A stretch of DNA of 64,000 nt, from NCBI GenBank assembly GCA_958296245.1, contig OY282458.1, forward strand, positions 434,001 through 498,000, in the 5' to 3' direction. This document shows positions 44,703 to 53,427 of the stretch, in pieces (positions within the stretch are counted from its first letter, which is position 1; each line of letters starts with the position of its first letter). Both the position numbers and the translations under genes were made by a program. The notes beneath the pieces are model-generated. The model was not told where the DNA came from and ran no database searches. It saw nothing but the letters and a program-made list of their open reading frames with translations. Origin of the DNA: an uncultured Dehalococcoidia bacterium. GTDB lineage: Bacteria; Chloroflexota; Dehalococcoidia; Lucifugimonadales; G958296245.

Positions 44703-45881
44703 CTAAGGGCCGCCGGGGGATAGGCGGAACCGGACCAGGGCGACGACTAGAAAGGCCAGGCCGAAGGCGGCCAGCGCCGCCATCTCCACCAGCACGTCGC
44801 CCCCTTCGGCCCCGAAGAGCATCAGCTTGTTGAATGCCGTGTTGGCCCATCCGTGGGGCGTCAGCTTTGCCAGCGACTGCATCCACTCCGGGGTTATGAA
44901 GAGCGGCCACCAGCAGCCGCCGATGGGGGCGAGGAGCAGCGACGCCAAGACCGCCGCTGAGGATGCGCTTGCCTCCGTGTGCACCAGGGAGGCAAGCATC
45001 ACCCCGAAGGCAGCCGAGGTCAGCACCATCAGCGCTGAGACGACTATGACGGCGGCCGGGGAGACGCCCAAGTGTATGCCGAAGGCCAGCAACCCGGCTC
45101 CCCACAGCACCGCAAGCTGAATCGCGCCGAGGTACAGGGCGCCCAAGTACTTCCCGGCCACCACGGATTCGCGCCTGGCGCCGTTGGACATCAGGCGCTC
45201 CAGGGTATAGTTTACACGCTCCCGCATGATGGCCCTGGCGCCCATCGCTGCTGCAAAGAATACGTACATGGTCAGGTAGCCGGGCACCGTGAAGTTGGCG
45301 GCGTTGAATGCCTCCACCGGTCCTACCTGCTCGGTCTCGAAACTTAGGAGACTCCCGCCCCGTCCGAATGACGCCGCGTCACGCGGCAACGCCGCCGGGC
45401 CGGCTATCTGCGCGATGGCCGCGAGGGCTATCCTCGTGTTGGAGGAGGAGGAGGCCACGGACCGCGCGAATCCCATAAGCGCGGCTTCCAGTTCAGGGTC
45501 CCCGGCTCGGGCGACGACCTCCAGCTTAGTGGGCCGCCCCTCGGTCAGGCCGGAGGTGAAGTCGGCAGGGAATGCCACGAAGCCCCCTATCTCCTCTTCC
45601 TCCACCGCCCGCACGGCTGCATCGTATGGCATGACAACCGCGCCAAGCAGTTCGTCCTCCGTCAGGAGATTGATGATCCGGTGGCTGAGGCCCTCCTGCT
45701 CGCGGGTTGCTACGGTTATCGCAAGCTGCTCGTCTTCGGGTGCTATGTTCCGCAGCGCTAGGGAGAAGCCCAATATGAACATCAGGGGGAAGAGCAGTGC
45801 GAACGCGACGCCGAACGGGTCCTTCAGGAACACCTTCGTGTCCTTAGCGGCTATCAAGAGCGTCTGTCTGAGTACCAGCAT
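44703..45881 (-). CDS. ABC-2-type transport permease
   Basis: 392 residues. A first transmembrane segment ('FGVAFALLFPLMFILGFSLAL') is followed by a roughly 170-residue extracytoplasmic loop, and then about five hydrophobic helices ('TVPGYLTMYVFFAAAMGARAIM', 'LGALYLGAIQLAVLWGAGLLAF', 'VIVVSALMVLTSAAFGVMLASL', 'VLASLLLAPIGGCWWPLFI', 'ALAAFGLAFLVVALVRF'). 'RERVNYTLERLMSNGARRES' is the coupling segment that touches the ATPase. This is the ABC-2 exporter layout of drug and linearmycin-type systems. It is the third gene of a unit with another permease and an ATPase. The two permeases probably form a heterodimer. The cargo is unknown. Confidence 0.85.
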   Translation of the reverse strand: MLVLRQTLLIAAKDTKVFLKDPFGVAFALLFPLMFILGFSLALRNIAPEDEQLAITVATREQEGLSHRIINLLTEDELLGAVVMPYDAAVRAVEEEEIGGFVAFPADFTSGLTEGRPTKLEVVARAGDPELEAALMGFARSVASSSSNTRIALAAIAQIAGPAALPRDAASFGRGGSLLSFETEQVGPVEAFNAANFTVPGYLTMYVFFAAAMGARAIMRERVNYTLERLMSNGARRESVVAGKYLGALYLGAIQLAVLWGAGLLAFGIHLGVSPAAVIVVSALMVLTSAAFGVMLASLVHTEASASSAAVLASLLLAPIGGCWWPLFITPEWMQSLAKLTPHGWANTAFNKLMLFGAEGGDVLVEMAALAAFGLAFLVVALVRFRLSPGGP

Positions 45882-45909
45882 TTGTTGCGGAAGGACCCTT
45901 CAGGCCTCT

Positions 45910-47079
45910 TCATTCACCTTTCTGCGCCGTTCGGAACACGACCCGAGCCACTATGAACCCGGCGACGGTGATGCCGGCTAGGATGGCCGCCTCCGGCCCC
46001 TGGCCTGCCAGCCCGGCGTTGCCGGACGTGATGCCGTGTAGGCCGTCCATCGCGTACTTGTTCAGGGTGAGCTTGCTCAGGAACGCAAGCGGCCCGGTCT
46101 CTCCCACGCTGATGAATGCTCCGCTGAATACGGTCATGGACATTGACAAGAATACCGCTCCCCAAGTCGCCTGCTCCGAGGTCCGGGCCGCGCCGGCGAC
46201 GACCAAGCCCAACGCACTGATGGCCGCGGCGATCAGCAGGCTGAAGGCCACGACCTGCGCGAACGCGGCCGCGTCGGCTACCCTGAGGATCGCAAACGCT
46301 AAGGAGAGAAGGATCAGGGCCTGCACCATGGCCCTGCCCACGCTCGCAAGGAACTTCCCTAGGAATAGCTGGTTCACTGTAAGCCTCGTCGTGAGGAGCC
46401 GCTCCAACGTCCCCATCCTGCGCTCGTCGACGATCGAGGAGGCCGACAGAGTTACCGCAAGCATCAGGAACATCGTCAGCACGCCGGGTATGAGCCTACC
46501 CGCGGGGGCCTCTTCCTCGCCGACGGTTCGCCGTTCGACGGCAACCGCACGGGCCTCGTCCAACAGCGGCGTCATCGTCTGCTCGATCCGGGCCTCAGGG
46601 ACGCCTCTACCGGCGAGGCCGTCGCGCGCCAGCTTGCGGGCCTCGAATTCGCCGGCGATGTCCTGCGCGACGCCCTGCACGATATGGGAGACGATCTGAC
46701 CCGTCTCGCCCCCGGAGCCGCGCCGCTTGAATAGGATGGACACGGGCTCGCCGGATTGGAGACCTTCAGAAAAGCCGGTTGGGATGACCACGGCGGTCAG
46801 GATGCGGGATCGGTCTAGGGCGCGGTCGGCCTCCGCTTCGGTCATGAGATCCACCCGAAGCCCCTCGACTGCCTCGAGGCGGTCGAGCAACTCGCCTGCA
46901 AGAGGGCCGCCGTCGAGGTCCACCATACTTGCCGCCGCGCTGAACGACGCCCCCCGGCCAAAGACGCCGTACATCAGCGCGAAGAGGGCAATCGGTAGGG
47001 CAATGCTGAAAGCGATGGCGCCCCGGTCCGTGCCGAAGCGCTTCAGCTCGATCCAGGCGATGAGCAGCGGGCGGAGCAT
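45910..47079 (-). CDS. ABC-2-type transport permease
   Basis: 389 residues, homologous to the permease at 44703 but divergent. An N-terminal helix ('GAIAFSIALPIALFALMYGVFG') precedes a large periplasmic loop and C-terminal helices ('GVLTMFLMLAVTLSASSIV', 'MVQALILLSLAFAILRV', 'VVAFSLLIAAAISALGLVVAG'). 'ERRMGTLERLLTTRLTVNQLF' is the coupling helix region. The ATPase gene ends at 47081 and this gene's ATG occupies 47077-47079, so translation is tightly linked. A 28-bp gap precedes the next permease gene. Confidence 0.85.
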   Translation of the reverse strand: MLRPLLIAWIELKRFGTDRGAIAFSIALPIALFALMYGVFGRGASFSAAASMVDLDGGPLAGELLDRLEAVEGLRVDLMTEAEADRALDRSRILTAVVIPTGFSEGLQSGEPVSILFKRRGSGGETGQIVSHIVQGVAQDIAGEFEARKLARDGLAGRGVPEARIEQTMTPLLDEARAVAVERRTVGEEEAPAGRLIPGVLTMFLMLAVTLSASSIVDERRMGTLERLLTTRLTVNQLFLGKFLASVGRAMVQALILLSLAFAILRVADAAAFAQVVAFSLLIAAAISALGLVVAGAARTSEQATWGAVFLSMSMTVFSGAFISVGETGPLAFLSKLTLNKYAMDGLHGITSGNAGLAGQGPEAAILAGITVAGFIVARVVFRTAQKGE

Positions 47080-47080
47080 G

Positions 47081-47830
47081 TCAGTCGCGCAGGTTTCGGC
47101 CCGTGAGATTCAGGAAGACCTGCTCCAAAGTGACCTCGTCGGGGGGGCCGATGGCGGACTTCAACTCGGCGGGCGTGCCGAGCGAGATGAGGCGGCCGTG
47201 GTCGATGACGCCGATACGGCTGCATAGCCGGTCGGCCTCCTCCATGTAGTGGGTTGTGTAGAGCACGGACATGCCCTCGCTGCGGAGCCTGAGAATGGTC
47301 TCGAAGATATGGTTGCGAGACTGTGGGTCGATCCCCACGGTGGGTTCGTCCAGGAACAGGAGGTGCGGCCTGCTCATCAGGGCCGCCGCGAGGTTTACCC
47401 GGCGCTTCATGCCGCCGGAGAACTTCCGCACCGCGTCCTTTGCCCGGTCCAGCAATCCCACCAGTTCCAGGTTCTCCGCTGCGGCTTCCTTCGCCTGACG
47501 GGAGCCGAGTCCGGCCATGCGCCCGAAGAAGACGAGGTTATCCCTAGCGGACAACTCCGGGTACAACGCCAATTCCTGAGGGCATACGCCGATGAGAGCG
47601 CGTACGCCCACGCTATCCTCGGCCACGGAGCGCCCCCCGATCTCGATGCCGCCGGCGTCTGGTTCCAGCGTGGTGGAGAGCATGCGTATGATGGTGGTCT
47701 TACCGGCTCCGTTCGGCCCAAGCAGCCCGAAGATCTCCTGGCGTCTAATAGTGAATGAGACGCCGTCCACCGCCGGGACGTCCCCGAACCGCTTTCGCAG
47801 GTCCTTGGCCACCAGAAACTCTTCGGTCAT
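47081..47830 (-). CDS. ABC transporter ATP-binding protein (exporter, DrrA-like)
   Basis: 249 residues. Walker A is 'GLLGPNGAGKTT', the Q-loop 'GVCPQELALYPELSARDNL', the signature 'FSGGMKRRVNLA' and Walker B 'LLFLDEPTVGID', with the H-loop His in 'YTTHYMEEADRL'. The 'DAGGIEIGG' and 'GLLDRAKDAVRKFSGG' text is typical of DrrA/CcmA-type exporters. It starts the operon with two permease genes. Drug or lipid export is the usual role of such systems; cargo is unknown. The 210-bp gap to hisB contains no clear promoter beyond an ATTATA-like stretch near the start. Confidence 0.92.
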   Translation of the reverse strand: MTEEFLVAKDLRKRFGDVPAVDGVSFTIRRQEIFGLLGPNGAGKTTIIRMLSTTLEPDAGGIEIGGRSVAEDSVGVRALIGVCPQELALYPELSARDNLVFFGRMAGLGSRQAKEAAAENLELVGLLDRAKDAVRKFSGGMKRRVNLAAALMSRPHLLFLDEPTVGIDPQSRNHIFETILRLRSEGMSVLYTTHYMEEADRLCSRIGVIDHGRLISLGTPAELKSAIGPPDEVTLEQVFLNLTGRNLRD

Positions 47831-48041
47831 GGCTATAATCCTAACCGCATTCCCCGAATGCCGGACGGGCTCAGCGCGTCCCGGTCTTCAGCCTTCCAGC
47901 GCTCCCAATCGTCGCAGAACGGGGCCCGTTGCGCTCGATTCGCCTCTACCATCCGCTCGCCTTCCGCACGCGCCGAGCCGGTGAAGCTCCCGGAACTTCA
48001 TCCCTACACGACAAAGGTCGTGTCCGGCTCACGACGACGCC

Positions 48042-48641
48042 CTAACCTTCGATGGTGCCCTTGGTGCTGGGCACGCCGCCGCGGCGCCTCTCGTCGACCG
48101 TCGCCGCGGCCCTCAGAGCTCGCGCCAGCGCCTTGAAGAGCGCCTCCGCCTTGTGGTGGTTGTTGGTTCCGGCCAGCACCTTGGCGTGGAGGTTGAATCC
48201 TCCTTCGCGCGACAGCGTTTCGAGGAAGTGAGTCACCAGAGACGCGGGAAGGGCGCCGAGGTCGGTATCGGTCAGCTTCGTGTCGATGACCGGGTAGCCC
48301 CTGCCGCTGAGGTCGATGGCCGCCAGGGCCAGCGTCTCGTCCAACGGCGCCAGGGCGTGCGCCATCCTGACGATGCCGGATCCGTCGCCGACGGCCTGTC
48401 TGAGCGCGCGCCCGAGCACTATCCCGACGTCCTCGACCAGATGGTGCCAGCCCACGTCGAGATCGCCGGCAGCCGAGATCTCCACGTCGATCAGGCCATG
48501 GCGGGAGAGTTGCGCCAGCAGGTGATCGAACATGCCGTTGCCGGTGCTTATGCTGTACTCGCCCGTCCCGTCCAGGTCTACCTTGACCGATATGTCGGTC
48601 TCGCCGGTCTTTCTGCTTATCTGGGCCGTGCGTCCTGTCAC
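48042..48641 (-). CDS. hisB: Imidazoleglycerol-phosphate dehydratase
   Basis: 199 residues, the single-domain form (no phosphatase fused). HisB dehydrates imidazole-glycerol phosphate with Mn2+. The metal-binding motifs are 'WHHLVEDVGIVLG' and 'NNHHKAEALFKA', both with paired His and Glu. The usual 'DxHHTVED' here is 'GWHHLVED', a small local change. 'GMFDHLLAQLSRHGLIDVEI' is the typical N-terminal block. The start overlaps the upstream small-subunit gene by 4 bp (ATGA). Its terminator is probably the ACACGAC-GTCGTGT hairpin at 48006-48023, which lacks a T-run. The phosphatase partner of this pathway is not fused and must be another protein. Confidence 0.94.
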   Translation of the reverse strand: MTGRTAQISRKTGETDISVKVDLDGTGEYSISTGNGMFDHLLAQLSRHGLIDVEISAAGDLDVGWHHLVEDVGIVLGRALRQAVGDGSGIVRMAHALAPLDETLALAAIDLSGRGYPVIDTKLTDTDLGALPASLVTHFLETLSREGGFNLHAKVLAGTNNHHKAEALFKALARALRAAATVDERRRGGVPSTKGTIEG

Positions 48642-49099
48642 TGGCTGACATCCTTGTATATCTTGCCGCGCTTTCTGGCCTTATCGAGCAGCGCGAAGTC
48701 GAAGGGCTCCAGGACGTATCCTGTAGGCTGAGGCGGCGCCGGGTCGAGTCCCAGGGCTTCTACGGCGCCGTGGTTGGAGTAGTATCCGGCGTAGGTCTCG
48801 CGCACCAGGGCCGTGAAGAAATCGGGGTGCGCGGCCTCTACGTCATGCAGCAGAGAAACCTTCTCGTCCGTGGTCAGAGACAGGAAGGGCTTGGCCCCCC
48901 TGTCCAGAGCGGCTAGGCCCGATAAGAAGGTGTACCTGAGCCCGGGGTTACGCCCGAGTACGTCGTCGACGTGGTCCGCCACGCCTACTTCACCCGCCCC
49001 CGGGTGTTTGCCTTCGCGGGGGATGATCCGGTCGAGCACGTCGGCCAGCAAGCTCCGCTGTTCGGAGGAGAGGACCCCGGGGCCTTTGCCATCGTTCAT
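48638..49099 (-). CDS. Gluconate 2-dehydrogenase subunit 3-like protein
   Basis: 153 residues. The ATG ending at 49099 has GAGGT 6 nt upstream; an ATG 6 bp earlier would sit directly on that site. 'RSLLADVLDRIIPREGKHPGAGEVGVADHVDD' and 'TYAGYYSNHGAVEALGLD' fit the small gamma subunit family of FAD-dependent gluconate dehydrogenase. Those subunits stabilise and export a GMC-type flavoprotein, often via a Tat signal. Here no signal is seen. It lies 16 bp downstream of the GMC gene and overlaps hisB. So these two genes form one complex embedded in the his cluster. Confidence 0.8.
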   Translation of the reverse strand: MNDGKGPGVLSSEQRSLLADVLDRIIPREGKHPGAGEVGVADHVDDVLGRNPGLRYTFLSGLAALDRGAKPFLSLTTDEKVSLLHDVEAAHPDFFTALVRETYAGYYSNHGAVEALGLDPAPPQPTGYVLEPFDFALLDKARKRGKIYKDVSQ

Positions 49100-49115
49100 A
49101 TGCATACCTCGATGT

Positions 49116-50726
49116 CTACTGCGAGCGGGCGTTCTGCCGGATCCGCGCGGCTATGTACAGCGCCAGCGCCTGGATCGTTGAGGTCGGGTTCACCGCGCCT
49201 CCCGTGGTGAGGATGCTGCCGTCGATCACGTACAGGTTCTCGACTTGGTGGCTTCTGCCGTTGCGGTCCACCACTGACTTTTCAGGGTCGGTCCCCATTC
49301 TGGCGGTGCCCATCAGATGCCACCCGGCCCTGCGCAGGAGCGGATTCACGAGTACCTGCCGGGCCCCTGCCGCTTCGAGGGCCTCACGGCTGCGCGCTAT
49401 TGCATGGTCCAGAAGCCTGCGGCTGTTTTCCGCAAGGGTGTAGCTGATCTTGGGGGCAGGCAGTCCGTCGCTGTCCGTAAGCTCGGGGTCCAGGGTGACC
49501 CGGTTATGGGACTCGGGGAGGTCGTCCCCTATAATGCAGAGAGTTGCCGTGTGTCCGAGCCGCTCCGCGAGGGCCTTGTGATGGTCGGCGCCCCACGGGA
49601 TGACGTCGTGAGCGCCGAGGCCGCCGAGGGCAGCGCTCAGCGGGCCGGTGCTCCGGGCCACTTGCAAGGTGTAGCCTCGGATGAAGCCCCGGCTGGTGTC
49701 CGTTTCGTAGAACTCCTGGCTCATGATGGTGCAGCCCAAGGGGCCCTTGTGGCCGTCCAGTTGTTCGTCGAAGACGCCGGTCACTATGGCGTAGGGGTGA
49801 AACATCAGATGAGTGCCGACCAAGCCGTTGTCGTTCGCCAGCCCGTTGGGGAACCGCCCCGACTGTGAGCTGAGGAGGATGCGCGGCGTGCCCACGCCGT
49901 TGCAGGCCATGACGACTATGCGGGCTTTCTGCTCGTGGAGGACGCCGCCGCGGTCGTAGTAAACGGCGCCGCGCGCCAGGCCGCCGCGATCGACCGTGAT
50001 CTCCCGTACTCTGGCCCCCGTCTTGAGGACTGCTCCCTTAGCTATGGCTTTGGGCCAGTAGCTGACGTCGCTGCTGGCCTTTGCCCTACGGTAGCATCCT
50101 AGTTCGCACGGCCCGCAGTTGTTGCAGGGGGCTCTGCCATCGTATGGCGCGGTGAGTACGGCGCTGTCGGAAGGCCACCAGTGCCAGCCAAGGTTGTCGA
50201 AGCCTTCAATGACCTTCTCGCCCAGCCTGCCCACGGGCACCGGCGGGGTCTGGCGCGGGGACCTTGGCGGGTTGGCCGGGTCGCCGTTGGTCCCGGCCAC
50301 GCCGATCATCCGGTCGTTCAAGTCGAAGTAGGGTTCCAGGTCGTAGTAGGAGAGCGGCCAGTCGTCGGCGACACCGTCAAGGGACCGGACGCGGAAGTCC
50401 GAAGGGCGGAATCGGGGGAAGTGGGCGCTCCAGTGGATCGTACTCCCCCCGACGGCGTTATACATGAGGGGGGCGATGGGGGAGTCCTGGTTGTTCACCG
50501 GGTAGTCCTGCGGCTGTGCCCTGACGTTGGGGTCTGCGCTGAAGTCGGTCAGCCGGTGGACCTCCCAATCTTGGAGGGTGGACGTGTACGTCTTGGGGTC
50601 TACCCAGTCCCCTTGCTCCAGGCACATCACGTCGAATCCGGCGCTGGCAAGGCTCCAGGCGAACGCGCCTCCGGACGCGCCCGCCCCGATTACCAGGGCG
50701 TCTACGGTCCCGTCGTTGCTGCCCAT
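49116..50726 (-). CDS. GMC-family FAD oxidoreductase (gluconate dehydrogenase large-subunit-like)
   Basis: 536 residues. The FAD-binding 'ALVIGAGASGGAFAWSLASAGF' (about 10-31) opens the protein. The C-terminal active-site His is in 'GWHLMGTARMG', and Asn/His-equivalents in 'GGAVNPTSTIQALALYIA'. A cysteine cluster 'CNNCGPCELGCYR' near residue 200 is unusual for classical GMC enzymes, but is found in the dehydrogenase subgroup and could hold an iron-sulfur centre. It would oxidise a sugar or alcohol. A cytochrome c subunit that normally accepts the electrons is absent. It lies between hisC and hisB on the same strand. This is either a mere insertion into the cluster or an operon fusion. Confidence 0.85.
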   Translation of the reverse strand: MGSNDGTVDALVIGAGASGGAFAWSLASAGFDVMCLEQGDWVDPKTYTSTLQDWEVHRLTDFSADPNVRAQPQDYPVNNQDSPIAPLMYNAVGGSTIHWSAHFPRFRPSDFRVRSLDGVADDWPLSYYDLEPYFDLNDRMIGVAGTNGDPANPPRSPRQTPPVPVGRLGEKVIEGFDNLGWHWWPSDSAVLTAPYDGRAPCNNCGPCELGCYRRAKASSDVSYWPKAIAKGAVLKTGARVREITVDRGGLARGAVYYDRGGVLHEQKARIVVMACNGVGTPRILLSSQSGRFPNGLANDNGLVGTHLMFHPYAIVTGVFDEQLDGHKGPLGCTIMSQEFYETDTSRGFIRGYTLQVARSTGPLSAALGGLGAHDVIPWGADHHKALAERLGHTATLCIIGDDLPESHNRVTLDPELTDSDGLPAPKISYTLAENSRRLLDHAIARSREALEAAGARQVLVNPLLRRAGWHLMGTARMGTDPEKSVVDRNGRSHQVENLYVIDGSILTTGGAVNPTSTIQALALYIAARIRQNARSQ

Positions 50727-50928
50727 ACTTAGCTTCTCCTGTTCGCCGGCCTGCTAACCGGAATTTCGACCCTCTGTTCGACGATCATTCCTCAGTGTAT
50801 TCACCGGCCAATGAGCGGCGGGGACAAATTATATCAGAGGGTCACCTTCAGGCCCGTAGGGGTCCTTTCATCCGGCAAATCCTCGCGGTGCGGTCCATCA
50901 TCCTCATGCAGGCGCCGGTCATCCCCCG

Positions 50929-50987
50929 GCAGGGCTGCGGAATACGGGGTGTGCAGCCCTGCCCCCTTGCAGAGTCTGAACAGTTAC
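50929..50987. repeat. Inverted repeat plus family D core downstream of hisC
   Basis: GGCAGGGCTGC (50929-50939) is inverted at 50953-50963 (13-bp loop), and TCTGAACAGTTAC at 50975-50987 is the family D core. The gap 50727-50998 (272 bp) otherwise shows no gene. A purine-rich TATATCAG stretch (50828) may belong to the promoter of the GMC gene. No terminator T-run follows the inverted repeat on the minus strand. Confidence 0.5.
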
Positions 50988-50998
50988 TCCGCAGCCTG

Positions 50999-52087
50999 TT
51001 AGACCAGCTCTGCCAAGGCGGTTAGGAAGGCGTCGTTCTGCTCCGGGGTCCCTATGGAGACTCTGAAGCAGTCCTTGAGTCGTTCGTGGCCGAACTTCCG
51101 CACGAATATGCCCCTGCGGGCCAGGCCCTCGTAGACCTTTCCGGCCCGGCCATCCTCGACCTGGCAGAGTATGAAGTTGGCGCGGGAGGGCCACGGCTTC
51201 AGGCCGGGGAGCTTCTCCAGCTCCGCAAAGAGCCGCTTCTGATCGTCGATGAGGCGGTCCACCTGCGCGAGGAGGACGTCGGAGTCCGCCAGAGAGGCGA
51301 GCAGCGCCGCCTCCGCCGCGACGCTCACGTTGTAGGGAGGCTTGATGTCGATGACGTGGTCGACGAGCCGAGCGCCCATGAATCCGTAACCGATGCGGAG
51401 GCCCGCCAGGCCGGCCCACTTGCTCAGCGTTCTCAGCACGACCAGATTCTCGTACTCGGCGACGAGCCCTGCCATGGTCTCCCGGGCGAACTCGTGGTAG
51501 GCCTCGTCGACCACCACGACCGGCCCGGTCTCCAGAAGCTCCCTGACGTCGGCTTCGGAGATGAGGTTGCCGGTGGGGTTGTTCGGGGAGCTGACGAACA
51601 TGATCTTGGTGTGCTCGTCAATGGCTTCCTTGACGGCGGGCATGTCGATCTCGAAGGCGTCGTCGCGGGGGACCAGCTTTATATCGGCGCCCGCCACCCT
51701 GGCGCAGAAGCCGTACATGCCGAACGTCGGGTCGCAGTCCAGCACCGTATCGCCGGGCGAGATGAACAGCCTGAGCAGAAGGTCGATCAGCTCGTCGCTG
51801 CCCGCCCCGGCGATTATGTTGCTCTGGTCGAACCCCGTGTGCGCGGCGAGGGCTGCCCTGACGTTCCGTTGCAGCGGGTCGGGGTAGACGTGGATGGGGG
51901 CATTGGCCAGGGCCTCCGCCACCTTCGGCGAGCCGCCGTAGGGGTTCTCGTTTCCGTTCAGCTTGACGATCTTCTCCTCGGGCACGCCGGCGCGCTTTGC
52001 CAGCACGTCGGGAGGGTCGATAGGGTCGTAGGTCTTTATGTCGACGAGATGCGGGCGCACCAGGTCGTGGATCGGCTTGGTCATCAC
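50999..52087 (-). CDS. hisC: Histidinol-phosphate aminotransferase
   Basis: 362 residues, full length. HisC transaminates imidazole-acetol phosphate with glutamate using PLP. The aminotransferase fold I signature 'LRTLSKWAGLAGLRIGYGF' contains the PLP lysine. 'KLNGNENPYGGSPKV' (N-terminal), 'AGAGSDELIDLLLRLF' and 'VSSPNNPTGNLIS' are typical of the HisC branch. The start overlaps the upstream hisD end by 4 bp (ATGA). Its product is dephosphorylated in the next step by a histidinol phosphatase that I could not identify among named genes here. Confidence 0.95.
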   Translation of the reverse strand: MMTKPIHDLVRPHLVDIKTYDPIDPPDVLAKRAGVPEEKIVKLNGNENPYGGSPKVAEALANAPIHVYPDPLQRNVRAALAAHTGFDQSNIIAGAGSDELIDLLLRLFISPGDTVLDCDPTFGMYGFCARVAGADIKLVPRDDAFEIDMPAVKEAIDEHTKIMFVSSPNNPTGNLISEADVRELLETGPVVVVDEAYHEFARETMAGLVAEYENLVVLRTLSKWAGLAGLRIGYGFMGARLVDHVIDIKPPYNVSVAAEAALLASLADSDVLLAQVDRLIDDQKRLFAELEKLPGLKPWPSRANFILCQVEDGRAGKVYEGLARRGIFVRKFGHERLKDCFRVSIGTPEQNDAFLTALAELV

Positions 52088-53427
52088 CGGGACTCCGTAT
52101 TCTGCGGGATCTCCGCGCGTATCTCCGCCGCCTCGGCGTGGGCGGTAAGGCCCTCCGCCCGGCCGAGCACCGACGCGGCCTTGGCGAGCGGCGCGGAGGC
52201 GGCCTCGTCGAGGTCCACGTAGGGGATCGTCTTGAGGAAGGTGCGGACGTTGACCCCGGAGTTGAACCTGGCCGTTCCGCCTGTGGGCATGACGTGGCTT
52301 GGCCCCGCCACGTAGTCCCCCAAGACCTCGTGGGAATACTCCCCAAGGAACAGCGCTCCCGCGTTCCGCACACTGCCCATCAGCGCTCTTGGCTCCTCTA
52401 CCATTAGGCTCAGGTGCTCCGGCGCGTATGCGTTGGCAAGCTCAATCGCCTCGTCCAAGCTGTCGACGACGGCGGCGACTCCCCTGTTGCGCACCGACGC
52501 AATGATGGTAGCCGCCCTGTCAAGTCGGCTCGTGCGGACCTCGATCTCCTTGACCACGGACCGGGCCACCTCCTCGGAGGTCGTGATGAGCACGGGGGTC
52601 GCCATCTCGTCGTGCTCGGCTTGAGCAATGAGATCCGCGGCGCACGTCGTCGGATTGGCCGTCTCGTCGGCTACCAGCACGGTTTCCGTGGGGCCGTAGA
52701 GACCGTCTATGCCCACTTCTCCGAACAGCAACTTCTTCGCCAGGGTGGTGAAGATGTTCCCTGGCCCGCATACCACGTCCACCCTGGGGACGGTCTCCGT
52801 GCCGTATGCCATGGCAGCTATGGCCTGGGCGCCTCCTATGCGGAAGACCCTGTCGGCGCCGGCCACGTCCGCCGCCGCCAGCACCACCGGGTCGGGGTAG
52901 CCCGACTCGCCGCCGGGGGTCGCCACTATCACCTCGTCCACTCCGGCCACTCTGGCGGGAACGACGGTCATCAAGACCGTGGAAGGATACTTCGCGGTGC
53001 CGCCGGGTACGTACGCGCCCACACGGGAAAACGGCGTCATCATCTCGCCGTAGCCGTTGGAGGGGTCATGCCAGCTCTTGGGCAAGCCGGATTCGTGGAA
53101 GCGGCGGACCCTGCCCGCAGCGAGTCGGAGCGCGCCTGCCACGTCCTCGGGGATAGAGGCGCTGGCTTGCGCGATGGCCGAGGGCGGCACCTCCAAGCCG
53201 GTTAACTCTCCGCCCCCAAGCCGGCGCGTAATGTCCCTTACGGCGGCGTCGCCTTCTTCACGGACGCGGCGCAATATCTCAGCGGCGACTGCCGCCGGCG
53301 TCATGGCTGCGCCGAACGCCTCGGCGGTCTTCCGGGCCACATGGGGGGGGAGGGAGTCGTCGAGGTGCAGACCCCGGTTGTGGGTGAGGCTCTTCGTGGC
53401 TTCCGCCAGTCCTCTGACGATTCTCAA
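52084..53427 (-). CDS. hisD: Histidinol dehydrogenase
   Basis: 447 residues from the TTG ending at 53427, 10 nt after GGAGG. The TTG overlaps the upstream stop codon (TTGA), so coupling is tight. HisD oxidises histidinol to histidine in two NAD-dependent steps with zinc. 'GGTAKYPSTVLMTVVPARVAGV', 'DVVCGPGNIFTTLAKKLLFG' and 'EHDEMATPVLITTSEE' are canonical. 'GPSHVMPTGGTARFNSGV' holds the zinc/catalytic His region. The C-terminus 'EAAEIRAEIPQ' ends as usual. It follows the unassigned gene and precedes hisC. Confidence 0.95.
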   Translation of the reverse strand: MRIVRGLAEATKSLTHNRGLHLDDSLPPHVARKTAEAFGAAMTPAAVAAEILRRVREEGDAAVRDITRRLGGGELTGLEVPPSAIAQASASIPEDVAGALRLAAGRVRRFHESGLPKSWHDPSNGYGEMMTPFSRVGAYVPGGTAKYPSTVLMTVVPARVAGVDEVIVATPGGESGYPDPVVLAAADVAGADRVFRIGGAQAIAAMAYGTETVPRVDVVCGPGNIFTTLAKKLLFGEVGIDGLYGPTETVLVADETANPTTCAADLIAQAEHDEMATPVLITTSEEVARSVVKEIEVRTSRLDRAATIIASVRNRGVAAVVDSLDEAIELANAYAPEHLSLMVEEPRALMGSVRNAGALFLGEYSHEVLGDYVAGPSHVMPTGGTARFNSGVNVRTFLKTIPYVDLDEAASAPLAKAASVLGRAEGLTAHAEAAEIRAEIPQNTESR

